From Priestia koreensis (GTDB taxonomy: Bacteria; Bacillota; Bacilli; Bacillales; Bacillaceae_H): DNA of 64,000 nucleotides. Numbering within the stretch: position 1 is the stretch's first letter; the number at the start of each line of letters is the position of its first letter. Below the pieces are notes generated by a model, which worked only from the letters and a program-made list of their open reading frames with translations, did not search any database and was not told the DNA's origin. A program made the translations under genes and the position numbers. The DNA is taken from positions 248,705 to 312,704 of the forward strand of contig NZ_LILC01000011.1 in the NCBI RefSeq assembly GCF_001274935.1, read 5' to 3'. Of this stretch, positions 28,499-36,874 are shown one piece after another.

Positions 28499-29542
28499 AT
28501 GATCAATACACAAATTCAAGAACTAATGAGGGTGGCGTTTAATTATAAAGCATCTGATCTCCATTTAACCGTCGGAGTGCCACCTATTTTGCGAATTAAC
28601 GGTGAGCTGAAACGATACGGAAAGGAAGCTTTAAAGCCTCAAGACTTGGAAGGAATGACGAAGGATATCGTGCCTGAAACGCATTGGGATACATTTTGTG
28701 ATAAAGGTGAGCTAGACTTTTCATACGGTCTTCCAGACGTTTCGAGGTTTCGTGTTAATGCTTATCATCAGCGGGGGTCAAAGTCGTTAGCGATTCGAAT
28801 TATTCCAACTATTGTTCCAACACTTGAAGATTTAAAAATGCCGCCGATATTAAAAACAATAGCAGCAAAACCTCAAGGTCTTGTGCTTGTGACAGGACCT
28901 ACGGGAAGTGGGAAATCAACTACGCTTGCTTCTATGATTCATCACATGAACACGACAATGAAACGGCACATCATCACCCTTGAAGATCCGATTGAGTACT
29001 TGCATCGCCACGGAACAAGTATCATTGACCAGCGTGAAGTAGGGTTTGATACGCAAAGCTTTGCGAATGGTCTGCGAGCGTCCCTTCGACAAGATCCTGA
29101 CGTTATTTTAGTGGGAGAGCTTCGTGACTTGGAAACGATTCATACGGCGATTACCGCAGCTGAAACGGGTCACTTAGTGCTCGGGACCCTACATACATCA
29201 AGTGCACCTTCAACAATTAACCGTGTACTAGACGTGTTCCCACCGAATCAGCAAATCCAAATTCGGATTCAGCTTGCATCTGTATTAGAAGGAATCATTT
29301 CACAGCGTTTGTTCCCAACGGCAGATAAAAAAGGGCGGGTCTGTGCAACAGAGATTTTGGTGAATAATTCGGCAATCGCCAACCTTATTCGTAATGAAAA
29401 GGTCCATCAAATACCGAGTGTGATGCAGACGAATCGAGCTTCTGGAATGCACACGTTAGAGACATCGATTCAAGATCTGGTGAAATCAGGACGTATTACA
29501 GAAGCAGCTGCTCAACCTTATCTACAAGCGAGGGATGCTTAG
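28499..29542 (+). CDS. pilT: Type IV pilus retraction ATPase PilT
   Basis: A 347-residue ATPase that drives pilus depolymerisation. It shows Walker A GPTGSGKSTT, the Walker B region VILVGELRD, the His box HLVLGTLHTSSA, and the PilT opening KASDLHLTVGVPP. It has no zinc tetracysteine, which separates it from PilB. Its presence implies retractable pili, hence possible twitching, surface movement or DNA pulling. The stop overlaps the pilC GTG start by one base (TAGTG). B. subtilis has no PilT that I know of. Confidence 0.95.
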   Translation: MINTQIQELMRVAFNYKASDLHLTVGVPPILRINGELKRYGKEALKPQDLEGMTKDIVPETHWDTFCDKGELDFSYGLPDVSRFRVNAYHQRGSKSLAIRIIPTIVPTLEDLKMPPILKTIAAKPQGLVLVTGPTGSGKSTTLASMIHHMNTTMKRHIITLEDPIEYLHRHGTSIIDQREVGFDTQSFANGLRASLRQDPDVILVGELRDLETIHTAITAAETGHLVLGTLHTSSAPSTINRVLDVFPPNQQIQIRIQLASVLEGIISQRLFPTADKKGRVCATEILVNNSAIANLIRNEKVHQIPSVMQTNRASGMHTLETSIQDLVKSGRITEAAAQPYLQARDA

Positions 29543-30750
29543 TGCCGCAGTACAAATATCTTGGTCGTGATCAGAGTGGGCGGAATAAAAACGGCAAGTT
29601 ATTTAGCACGTCAAAGAGGGAAGCGACGCTAAAACTCAAGCAAAAGGGGATTCGTGTCGAAGAAATTCAGGAAATTCCCGAGACGCTGTTAAATAAAGAG
29701 CTATCGTTTGGAAGTCGAGTTAAGTTACATGACTTTGTCATTTATCTGCGCCAGTTTGCAACACTGTTAAAAGCCGGAGTTACGGTTGTTGACTCTACGC
29801 GAATTCTTGCGAACCAAACGCAGAGTAAAACGCTACAGCGAGCTCTTATATCAATTGAAGAGGATCTTCGAAACGGAAATCCGCTATCAGAAGCAACGCT
29901 TAAGCACAAAAATTTGTTTCCGATTATGTTTATCAACATGGTTCGTGCTGGTGAAATTGCCGGTAATTTGGACGAGACGCTTGATCGTTTGGCTACGTAC
30001 TTTGAAAAACAGCACCGCACGCGACAAAAAATCAAAGGAGCACTTGCTTATCCAGCCGTTATTACGGTGGTGGCGATTGCGGTTGTCATCTTCCTTCTTG
30101 TAGCGGTCGTTCCGACATTTGTTGATATGTTCAAAGATTTTGGTGCTCAGCTTCCAGCGATTACTGTATTCGTATTAAATTCAAGTGAATTTATGCAGAG
30201 GTTTTGGTGGCTCATTGTGCTACTACTTCTTCTCTTTGTAGGCGTCTTGTTTGTTTTATACAAAGATTCAAAAACGCGCTATTATCTTGATCTTATTTTA
30301 CTAAAAATGCCTGTGTTCGGCTCGATTGTTCAAAAAGCAGCGATTGCCCGTATGACGAGAACGCTAGGTTCCTTGTTTAGTAGCTCAGTTCCAATTTTAA
30401 GGGCGCTCACAATCGTTGAAACAATTGTTGGAAATGAAATTTTAGCACGAGTGCTAAAGCAATCCCGTGATTCACTAGAAGAAGGACTACCGCTTACGAT
30501 GCCAATGGAAAATCACTGGGCTATTCCGCCACTTGTGTCGCACATGATTGCGATAGGAGAGCAAACTGGTTCACTCGATGCGATGCTAACAAAAGTAGCA
30601 GACTTCTATGAATCAGAGGTCGAGATCGCGACTGATCGTCTAAAATCACTGATTGAGCCGATCATGATTTTGGTGCTCGCCAGTGTCGTTGGAACTATTG
30701 TAATCTCAATTATGGTTCCAATGTTTGATATTTATAACCATGTTCAATAA
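29542..30750 (+). CDS. pilC: Type IV pilus inner-membrane platform protein PilC
   Basis: A 402-residue polytopic platform protein of the GspF/PilC family. It transmits ATPase movement to the pilins. Two repeated GspF domains are visible: about residues 65-190 (LRQFATLLKAGVTVVDS, NMVRAGEIAGNLDETL) and 265-395 (ARMTRTLGSLFSSSVPILRAL, MIAIGEQTGSLDAML). Each ends in a membrane helix. The GTG start overlaps the pilT stop, so the pair is translationally coupled. The family includes ComGB, but the neighbours pilT and pilMNO favour PilC. Confidence 0.95.
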   Translation: MPQYKYLGRDQSGRNKNGKLFSTSKREATLKLKQKGIRVEEIQEIPETLLNKELSFGSRVKLHDFVIYLRQFATLLKAGVTVVDSTRILANQTQSKTLQRALISIEEDLRNGNPLSEATLKHKNLFPIMFINMVRAGEIAGNLDETLDRLATYFEKQHRTRQKIKGALAYPAVITVVAIAVVIFLLVAVVPTFVDMFKDFGAQLPAITVFVLNSSEFMQRFWWLIVLLLLLFVGVLFVLYKDSKTRYYLDLILLKMPVFGSIVQKAAIARMTRTLGSLFSSSVPILRALTIVETIVGNEILARVLKQSRDSLEEGLPLTMPMENHWAIPPLVSHMIAIGEQTGSLDAMLTKVADFYESEVEIATDRLKSLIEPIMILVLASVVGTIVISIMVPMFDIYNHVQ

Positions 30751-30833
30751 TACTATTTTCTTATTTTGGATAATGTTGTAAAATGAAAAAGTAATTACTA
30801 AACTATGAATTTATTTAAGGGGAGAGAAAAACA

Positions 30834-31298
30834 GTGTTTAAAAAAGTACTTAAAAATCAAAAAGGTTTAACGCTAATTGAGTTACTTGCTGTTGTTGTTA
30901 TCTTAGGAATTATTGCTGCGATTGCGATTCCTAGTATTGGTAGCATTATTCAGAAATCTAAAGAGGATGCAGTGAAGGCTGATGCATTACAAGTTATTAG
31001 TGCAGCTAAGACATATGTTTCTGCTAATGGTGTTCCAGATGGAGGAGCAGCAATTACAAGTACAGATTTAAATAAATATGTAGACAGTGTTTCTTTAAAA
31101 AGTGAAGCTGACGTTACTAAAGATGGTTTCACAGTGTCAGTTGACTCTGATAATGTTTATACTATTAACGCTTCAGGTAAAGCAGGAGATACAGTTATTA
31201 CGTTCAACGGGGCCACTATTACAAGCATTAAGGCTGATAAGGATCATACTGGTAAAAAGAGAACAATCGATGCAACAAAAACTACAGAAACGAAATAA
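30834..31298 (+). CDS. pilA: Type IV pilin, major-type (first pilin gene)
   Basis: A 154-residue prepilin: leader MFKKVLKNQKG, cleavage after Gly, then LTLIELLAVVVILGIIAAIA with Glu at +5 and the usual long hydrophobic helix. The globular part is short, without cysteines, and rich in Asp, Thr, Ser and Val. It begins at GTG with a strong AAGGGGAGAG, suggesting high translation. A gap of 84 bases separates it from pilC and may hold its own promoter, fitting a major subunit. It resembles ComGC-type pilins, but the context is a full pilus operon. Confidence 0.92.
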   Translation: MFKKVLKNQKGLTLIELLAVVVILGIIAAIAIPSIGSIIQKSKEDAVKADALQVISAAKTYVSANGVPDGGAAITSTDLNKYVDSVSLKSEADVTKDGFTVSVDSDNVYTINASGKAGDTVITFNGATITSIKADKDHTGKKRTIDATKTTETK

Positions 31299-31343
31299 AA
31301 CACTAATTATTAAATTTTAGCTATCCATAGTTAGGTGAACTAC

Positions 31344-32096
31344 ATGCTAATCCTAAACACATACATCTTCCTACTCGGAATTACCCTCGGCTCGTTTTAT
31401 AACGTCGTGGGTCTCCGGGTACCGGAAGGGAAGTCCATTGTTCGACCGCACTCAGCTTGTCCGGGCTGTCAGCATGAGCTGACGGCTTTAGAGCTGGTGC
31501 CGGTCCTTTCTTACATGATGCAGGGGGGAAAGTGTAAGAATTGTCGTAGTAAAATATCCCCAATTTATCCTATAGTAGAGTTTCTGACAGGAGCATTATT
31601 TGTCCTGTCTTTTCATGTATTTGGGTGGAGTGCAGAAACAATCGTCGCATGTACCCTTGTATCACTTTGTATCATTATTACCGTGTCCGATTTGGCCTAC
31701 ATGATTATCCCTGATAAGGTGCTTGTTGTGTTTCTCGTTCTGTTTGTCGCAGAACGGATTTGGATGCCGCTTGCGCCGTGGTGGGATTCTGCAGTTGGTG
31801 CGGTTGCAGGGTTCGGTCTTTTATTTATCATTGCGCTCGTTAGCCGGGGGGGAATGGGCGGCGGTGATATTAAGCTCTACGGAGTGTTAGGGATTGTACT
31901 TGGCTGGAAGGTAACGCTTCTTTCCTTTTTCCTAGCAACGCTGTTTGGAGCCATTATTGGTGGTGTTGGAATGATCGGCGGTAAAGTAAAACGAGGAAAG
32001 CCGATGCCATTTGGACCGTTTATTGTAATGGGAACGCTACTTGCTTATTTTTATGGGACAAGAATATTAAACTGGTATTGGTCGTTTGTACTTTAG
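31344..32096 (+). CDS. pilD: Prepilin peptidase / N-methyltransferase PilD (ComC position)
   Basis: A 250-residue membrane aspartyl protease that removes prepilin leaders and methylates the new N-terminus. The cytoplasmic zinc domain has two CxxC pairs (CPGC and CKNC). The two catalytic aspartates are in TVSDLAYMIIPD and GGGDIKLYG. About seven hydrophobic helices follow. The ATG at 31344 has TTAGGTGA upstream. It occupies the genomic slot of B. subtilis comC (folC-comC-spoIIB) and may serve competence pilins as well as the pilins here. Confidence 0.95.
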   Translation: MLILNTYIFLLGITLGSFYNVVGLRVPEGKSIVRPHSACPGCQHELTALELVPVLSYMMQGGKCKNCRSKISPIYPIVEFLTGALFVLSFHVFGWSAETIVACTLVSLCIIITVSDLAYMIIPDKVLVVFLVLFVAERIWMPLAPWWDSAVGAVAGFGLLFIIALVSRGGMGGGDIKLYGVLGIVLGWKVTLLSFFLATLFGAIIGGVGMIGGKVKRGKPMPFGPFIVMGTLLAYFYGTRILNWYWSFVL

Positions 32097-32119
32097 CACA
32101 TTTAACAGGGTGGTTGGAT

Positions 32120-33112
32120 ATGGTTTTGTCATTACTGTCAGCAAAAAATAAAGTTGGAAATCTAGTTATTGAGGACCACGTAATCCGTTATGTTGAATTA
32201 AAACAGACTAATCCGATGGTCGTATCAAAAAAGAAAGAGCATTATTTACCTGCAGGTTTAGTTGAAGAAGGTCGTATTATTGATCCTGCGAGTCTATCAC
32301 TTATTTTAGATGAGTGCATCTCAGATTGGGGGATAAAGGGGACGAAGGTTCGTTTTATCGTACCGAATTCAGTTGTCGTCGTGCGAACACAAAAGCTAGA
32401 GAGAGCGCTAGCAGAAGATGAGATTCGTAGTTATTTATATTTAGAGATGGGTTCTAGTATTCATTTACCGTTTGAGAATGCATCCTTTGACTTTGTGGTC
32501 AAGAGTCAAACTGAAGAAGAAACAGAGATTATTCTGTTTGCGGCACCGGAGCTGTTGATCCAGGAGTATGTAGAGGTTTTAGAGAAGTCCAAGCTAAAGC
32601 CTATTGCCGCTGATATTGCGGCACTATCACTTTATCGACTTTGTTTTTACGAAGATCGCGTGAAGCCTGACGCTCACCAAATGCTTGTTCAATTTGATCT
32701 GTTTTCAGTAAATGTAAGCATCTTCCATCAGCATCAGCCGCTATTCGCCCGCAGCATTCCGCTTGATTTTGTGAAAAGCGATTGGTCAATTAACGTAAAC
32801 GATGAGGAAACGGACTTTCACTATTCAGAAGGAAAAGAACAATACCTCTTTGGACTAGAGGATGTCTACCAAGAGTTTAAGCGTATTTTAGACTTTTACC
32901 GCTTCTCGTATCAGGACGGTGAAAAGCTAATTAACGACATCCTTTTAACAGGTGAGCATCCGTTTTTAGAAGAGATTGCGTCCCATGTTGAAGAGAGGTT
33001 AACGATTCCAGTCGATACATTTTCACTCAGTGCGAGTAGAAGTCAAATCGATACGTATGTGCAGCCTCGGTATTATGTACCGCTTGGTCTAGGCTTGAAG
33101 GGGGTGCTGTGA
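32120..33112 (+). CDS. pilM: Type IV pilus assembly protein PilM
   Basis: A 330-residue actin-like cytoplasmic protein that binds the N-terminus of PilN and forms part of the alignment ring. It shows the PilM opening (GNLVIEDHVIRYVELKQ) and an RNase-H-like fold pattern with VQFDLFSVNVSIFHQHQPLF and DILLTGEHPFL. The ATG at 32120 has CAGGGTGG upstream; an earlier in-frame start overlaps pilD and is less likely. The stop overlaps the pilN start (TGATG). Confidence 0.9.
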   Translation: MVLSLLSAKNKVGNLVIEDHVIRYVELKQTNPMVVSKKKEHYLPAGLVEEGRIIDPASLSLILDECISDWGIKGTKVRFIVPNSVVVVRTQKLERALAEDEIRSYLYLEMGSSIHLPFENASFDFVVKSQTEEETEIILFAAPELLIQEYVEVLEKSKLKPIAADIAALSLYRLCFYEDRVKPDAHQMLVQFDLFSVNVSIFHQHQPLFARSIPLDFVKSDWSINVNDEETDFHYSEGKEQYLFGLEDVYQEFKRILDFYRFSYQDGEKLINDILLTGEHPFLEEIASHVEERLTIPVDTFSLSASRSQIDTYVQPRYYVPLGLGLKGVL

Positions 33113-33753
33113 TGTTAGTTGAAATTAACCTACTCCCGAAAAAGCAGGCGAAAAACGTTGCGCTTATTTTTGTTTTAGCTCTTATTCTCATTATTGTTGC
33201 AGCGGGTAGCATGTTTTTAGTATGGAAGCAGTCAACCCTTCAAGAGTCAGTGAACGAACTGGACCGTCAAACAGAGGCTTTGCAGGCGGACCGAGCAACG
33301 AAACAGACGACCAAGACGGTATCTGCTGAAAATAAATCGGTGCAGCAGCTGCAAACAACGGTAGATTGGGTCAAGCAGTATCCTGTGGAGACAATGCCCG
33401 TATTAAAAGAAATTGCGAAGCTGTTGCCTGAGCGAGGATTTTTGGAGCAGTTTACATACACAAGCGATGGCAAAGTTGCTCTTACGATTCAGTTCGATAC
33501 GAATCGCGATGCCGCTTTTTATTTGAGTCAGCTTGAAAGCTCGAAGCTCATTACGGACGCTCGTATTTTAACAGTTCAAGCAAACACGATCGTTGAAAAG
33601 TATATAGATGGTTCAACGAGTCACACGACAGATGATAACGATAACGTCAACGCAACAGATACCAATCAAGTTCCGAGGTATAAAGCAACCTATGAGGTAA
33701 CCATTAATAAAGACGAAGTTAAAAAAGCAGCCGAGACGGAGGAAGGGCCATGA
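33112..33753 (+). CDS. pilN: Type IV pilus assembly protein PilN
   Basis: A 213-residue bitopic membrane protein. The N-terminus MLVEINLLPKK is the conserved PilN segment that docks to PilM (family motif INLLP). A single membrane helix (about 15-37) and a coiled coil (KQSTLQESVNELDRQTEALQ) follow, then a small extracytoplasmic alpha-beta domain. It overlaps pilM at its start and pilO at its end (ATGA), so pilMNO are translationally coupled. Confidence 0.9.
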   Translation: MLVEINLLPKKQAKNVALIFVLALILIIVAAGSMFLVWKQSTLQESVNELDRQTEALQADRATKQTTKTVSAENKSVQQLQTTVDWVKQYPVETMPVLKEIAKLLPERGFLEQFTYTSDGKVALTIQFDTNRDAAFYLSQLESSKLITDARILTVQANTIVEKYIDGSTSHTTDDNDNVNATDTNQVPRYKATYEVTINKDEVKKAAETEEGP

Positions 33754-34607
33754 CGATACGATGGAGTAAAACATACACGCTCATCACGATTATCTCTTTT
33801 CTCGTTTTTGCCGGCTTATTCGCCTTTGCTTACTTTCAGTACGTTGTGCCCCTTCAACGTGATGTAGACGTAGCTAGTGATGCACTATCTGCAGAGCAAG
33901 AAGCAACAAAAACGTTAAACAATCAAACGTCTGTGTCTACTTTTTCCGAAACGATTTTAAAAAGCGCTGTGGAGTTGCAAAAAGTGGTTCCCGTAAAGCC
34001 CTTTACCGAGCAATTTATGCTTGAACTTGAAAAGGCGGAGGTTATATCAAATAGCGTCATTCTTGGCATCAGCTTTACAGATGATGGAGATGTGGCGGTA
34101 GGGGAAGCTAATACAACGACGACTCCGCTTGGTACGACCGTAACGGATAACTCAACAAACAATCCAACAACAAATTCAAATGACTCCACGACGAACTCAA
34201 ACAATACAGCGACGAATAACCAAACGACTGGTAGTGGAAGCAGTACTGAAGCAAACACCGCACAACAAAATCAGCAACCACAGCAAAAGCCTGTTGTTTT
34301 ACCTGTTCCACCTGGGATAAAAACCGTAACGGCAAGCCTTTCTGTGGAAGCGAAAACGTATGAAGACTTACTAACGTTTATTAAAACGATTGAGCATGAA
34401 CAGCGTGCTGCGCAAATAACGAGCATTGCTATTACGGGTGCACAGGAAGTACTGAACTTAGAGGATAAAGTAAACCCTCTAAAATATCAGCTTGGCGTTA
34501 CCGTGTTTTATTATCCGGCGCTCGTTGACTTGCAGAAGGATCTTCCAACCATAGACCCACCACCACCAGCTGAAAAAGAAGATCCGTTGCATGAACTCAC
34601 TAATTAA
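33750..34607 (+). CDS. pilO: PilO-like pilus alignment protein with an Asn/Thr-rich linker
   Basis: A 285-residue bitopic protein with an N-terminal helix (about 9-32), a coiled-coil stretch, and a C-terminal ferredoxin-like domain (about 195-265, KTVTASLSVEAKTYEDLLTF), the usual PilO layout. Between them lies a 65-residue insertion made almost only of Thr, Asn, Ser and Gln (about 126-190), which is unusual for PilO. The ATG overlaps the pilN stop by four bases. No pilP or pilQ follows, as expected for an organism without an outer membrane. Confidence 0.88.
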   Translation: MTIRWSKTYTLITIISFLVFAGLFAFAYFQYVVPLQRDVDVASDALSAEQEATKTLNNQTSVSTFSETILKSAVELQKVVPVKPFTEQFMLELEKAEVISNSVILGISFTDDGDVAVGEANTTTTPLGTTVTDNSTNNPTTNSNDSTTNSNNTATNNQTTGSGSSTEANTAQQNQQPQQKPVVLPVPPGIKTVTASLSVEAKTYEDLLTFIKTIEHEQRAAQITSIAITGAQEVLNLEDKVNPLKYQLGVTVFYYPALVDLQKDLPTIDPPPPAEKEDPLHELTN

Positions 34608-34621
34608 CAGTGGAGAATGAT

Positions 34622-35083
34622 ATGGGAAGATTACTGAAACAGCAGCGAGGCATGACGTTAATGGAATTGCTCGCTGTCATCGTTATTTTAGGAATTGTCG
34701 CTGCCATCGCGATTCCTTTGGTCGGAAATATTATTGAAAAGTCGAAAGATCAGGCGTTTGTAGCGAATGCAGTAGCCATGAAAGAAGCAGCTACCCTTCA
34801 CAAACGATCGTATGAAGTCGTGACTGATTCGGTAAAAGAAAAGCTGACATATGAGGAGCTTTTGCAGGGAGGATACATCGATACGATCCTCGATCCTTTT
34901 ACAAAAGAAGAATGGACGGCGAAAAAGGACGATCAAAAATCCTTTGTGGACTTACGCTTTGAAGATGGAAGAGTAAAATACTATGTTTGTCTAAACGGAG
35001 CTACAAAGTCACTTTGTGGTCCAGACGGGAAAGGGATTCTCTCTACAGACCTTTCAGTGGATCAATTATTGCCTAGTAAATAA
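34622..35083 (+). CDS. Type IV pilin, second pilin gene
   Basis: A 153-residue prepilin starting at ATG 34622 with GGAG upstream (GTG at 34610 is possible). The signal is LKQQRGMTLMELLAVIVILG, Glu at +5, followed by AAIAIPLVGNIIEKSKDQA. This helix is nearly the same as in the first pilin (30834), but the head differs: it carries the motif YEELLQGGYIDTILDPFTKEEW and two cysteines near the end (CLNGATKSLC). The TYEELLxxGYI-D-PF block is common in gram-positive pilins and T2S-like subunits. It closes the pilus operon. Confidence 0.9.
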   Translation: MGRLLKQQRGMTLMELLAVIVILGIVAAIAIPLVGNIIEKSKDQAFVANAVAMKEAATLHKRSYEVVTDSVKEKLTYEELLQGGYIDTILDPFTKEEWTAKKDDQKSFVDLRFEDGRVKYYVCLNGATKSLCGPDGKGILSTDLSVDQLLPSK

Positions 35084-35100
35084 TATGTCGAAAACTTTCT

Positions 35101-35133
35101 GAACGAGACGACAAATGTCTTGTTCTTTTTTTT
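35101..35133 (+). terminator. Terminator at the end of the pilus operon
   Basis: GAACGAGAC (35101-35109) pairs with GTCTTGTTC (35117-35125), one wobble pair, then eight T residues. It marks the right border of the pilus block. Confidence 0.85.
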
Positions 35134-35260
35134 GTTTTCTATGATAGGATAAATCCACTAGAGGACGAAAAGTGGGACTATTTTAAGAAAACAGGGCATA
35201 AAATGCTAGTAGGATACGGCGTAATGAACCGCACATAAGGTTATTGAGGATGGTGAGCGA

Positions 35261-36169
35261 ATGGACAAGCAGACAAAGGGGATCACCGTTAAAATTAACG
35301 GACAGGAAAAGACATTTTCCGAGGAAATAATGCAGCATGATGAACAAGAGCAGGCGGCGACTACCGAGGAAGAAGAGTGGGGAATACCGAACATTGAACA
35401 CGATGCGAATGTTGCTGATAAAGTCGTCTATATAGAGGATTTGCGTGATATCAAAAAGAAAAACGTAAAACTAGCAAAGAAAAAAGCTGTGTACAGCGGA
35501 ACGCCATTTAAAAAAGCGCTCATGATCGGCATACTGGCAGCCGTTATTGGAACAGGCCTTGGAATGGTTAGCCTTCGTTTGCTAACAGCGAATAACCTTG
35601 AAGCAGAGACGCCTTCTAGTTCGATTGTCACAGCTCAGCAGCCTACCAAAACGGAAACAACAAAGCCCCTTCCTACTTCTCAAAGTGAGAACCTCGACGT
35701 GTTCACGGTGCAAGCAGGCGTCTTTTCCACAGAAAAGGCGGCAAAAGAAGGAAAAGAGGGGTTGCAGAAAAAAGGCTATGCCGCTTCGTTAGTGAAAAAT
35801 GACGAAACGTATTTATTGTTTATTGGCGTTGGAATGAATCAATCGGACGCTAAGTCTCTTGCGGGAACTTATAAAGGTAACGGCGTAGACTCGTTTGCTA
35901 AATCTTATACGATCCAATCTCTTGATCAAAAAGTGAAGCCGATTTATGAAAAGCTAGCAGGACAGTCGATGCAAGCCGCACTAGGTCAGGACATTGACTC
36001 TGTAAGCGATGCAGAAAAGAAGTTGACGAACATGAAGGAAACGTCTGAAGTGAAAAAGCTACGTGAAGTGTGTCAGCTGTTAGGCTCTTATCGTGAAGAT
36101 AAAAAAGCAGAGGATGCAACGAAGGCACAGGAGCTTTTGTTGAACGTCCTATCTGATCATACGTCGTAA
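35261..36169 (+). CDS. spoIIB: Stage II sporulation protein B, SPOR-domain protein
   Basis: A 302-residue bitopic membrane protein that in B. subtilis localises to the division septum and helps start engulfment. The N-terminus KGITVKINGQEKTFSEE is typical. A cytoplasmic region of about 85 residues, one helix (ALMIGILAAVIGTGLGMVSL, about 87-108) and a SPOR peptidoglycan-binding domain (about 145-222, FTVQAGVFSTEKAAKEGKEG) follow. The ATG is preceded by GAGGATGGTGAG. It lies between the prepilin peptidase region and maf, the same order as in B. subtilis. Confidence 0.93.
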   Translation: MDKQTKGITVKINGQEKTFSEEIMQHDEQEQAATTEEEEWGIPNIEHDANVADKVVYIEDLRDIKKKNVKLAKKKAVYSGTPFKKALMIGILAAVIGTGLGMVSLRLLTANNLEAETPSSSIVTAQQPTKTETTKPLPTSQSENLDVFTVQAGVFSTEKAAKEGKEGLQKKGYAASLVKNDETYLLFIGVGMNQSDAKSLAGTYKGNGVDSFAKSYTIQSLDQKVKPIYEKLAGQSMQAALGQDIDSVSDAEKKLTNMKETSEVKKLREVCQLLGSYREDKKAEDATKAQELLLNVLSDHTS

Positions 36170-36171
36170 AG

Positions 36172-36199
36172 AAACTGCAGGGTTTTTCTGCAGTTTTTT
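36172..36199 (+). terminator. Terminator after spoIIB
   Basis: AAACTGCAG (36172-36180) pairs perfectly with CTGCAGTTT (36188-36196), followed by more T residues. Confidence 0.85.
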
Positions 36200-36289
36200 G
36201 TATGAGATGCGACCATTGCCAAAAGACCTAATAATTGCTAAAATATGCTTGTATCTCTCTTTCTATACTAAATGACAAAGGTGATAAAT

Positions 36290-36859
36290 ATGACAGCTAA
36301 GCTAATACTTGCCTCAGGTTCTCCTCGTCGCAAAGAACTTCTTCAACAATTACATCTTCCTTTTTCTATTCAAGTAAGCGATCTTGAAGAAACGTTTAAT
36401 GAGCAGGACTCGCCAGAGAATATTGTGATGTCACTTGCCCTACAGAAGGCACAGGAGGTGGCAAAAAACCATTTTTCTTCCTATGTGTTAGGAGCAGACA
36501 CGGTAGTAGTTAGTGAGGGACGTATTCTCGGAAAACCTGTGGACGAACAGGATGCGATTTCTACCCTTCAATCACTATCAGGAAAGACTCATCAGGTGAT
36601 GACAGGGGTTGCCATCATCTTCGGAACAAACATCGTCAACTTTTATGAACGGACAGACGTGACGTTTTGGGAGTTAACGCAGTCGGAAATTGAACGCTAT
36701 GTAAAAAGCGGAGAGCCAATGGATAAGGCAGGCTCTTACGGTATTCAAGGACTAGGCGCAGCTTTTGTAAAAGAAATACACGGAGATTATTTTTCTGTTG
36801 TAGGTCTTCCGTTAGCACGAACGATTCGCGAACTGCGATCCATTGGCTTCTCCTTTTAA
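36290..36859 (+). CDS. maf: Septum formation inhibitor Maf / nucleotide pyrophosphatase
   Basis: A 189-residue Maf-family nucleoside triphosphate pyrophosphatase that acts on dTTP/UTP and modified nucleotides; overproduction inhibits septation in B. subtilis. It opens with the signature [14 protein letters not shown] and has the conserved VLGADTVV and GKPVDEQDA segments. The ATG at 36290 has AAAGGTGAT upstream; the in-frame ATG at 36272 is before that site. radC follows after 15 bases. Confidence 0.95.
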   Translation: MTAKLILASGSPRRKELLQQLHLPFSIQVSDLEETFNEQDSPENIVMSLALQKAQEVAKNHFSSYVLGADTVVVSEGRILGKPVDEQDAISTLQSLSGKTHQVMTGVAIIFGTNIVNFYERTDVTFWELTQSEIERYVKSGEPMDKAGSYGIQGLGAAFVKEIHGDYFSVVGLPLARTIRELRSIGFSF

Positions 36860-36874
36860 TAAAGGAGGAAGTAC

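Noticed and set aside
26832..30750. Assignment of pilB-pilC as comGA-comGB of the competence system
   Set aside because: The locus has PilT, PilMNO and an MshEN-type PilB with a zinc tetracysteine, none of which belong to comG operons, and no comGD-G-like run follows.
33923..34258. Val/Phe/Leu-rich minus-strand open frame opposite pilO
   Set aside because: It is the reverse complement of the Asn/Thr-rich linker codons. No ribosome site and no neighbour on that strand.
16163..35083. The pilus block as a recently integrated mobile element
   Set aside because: No integrase, transposase, tRNA or flanking direct repeats were seen at the borders, and the right border retains the ancestral prepilin peptidase position. 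Lateral origin cannot be excluded but is not shown.
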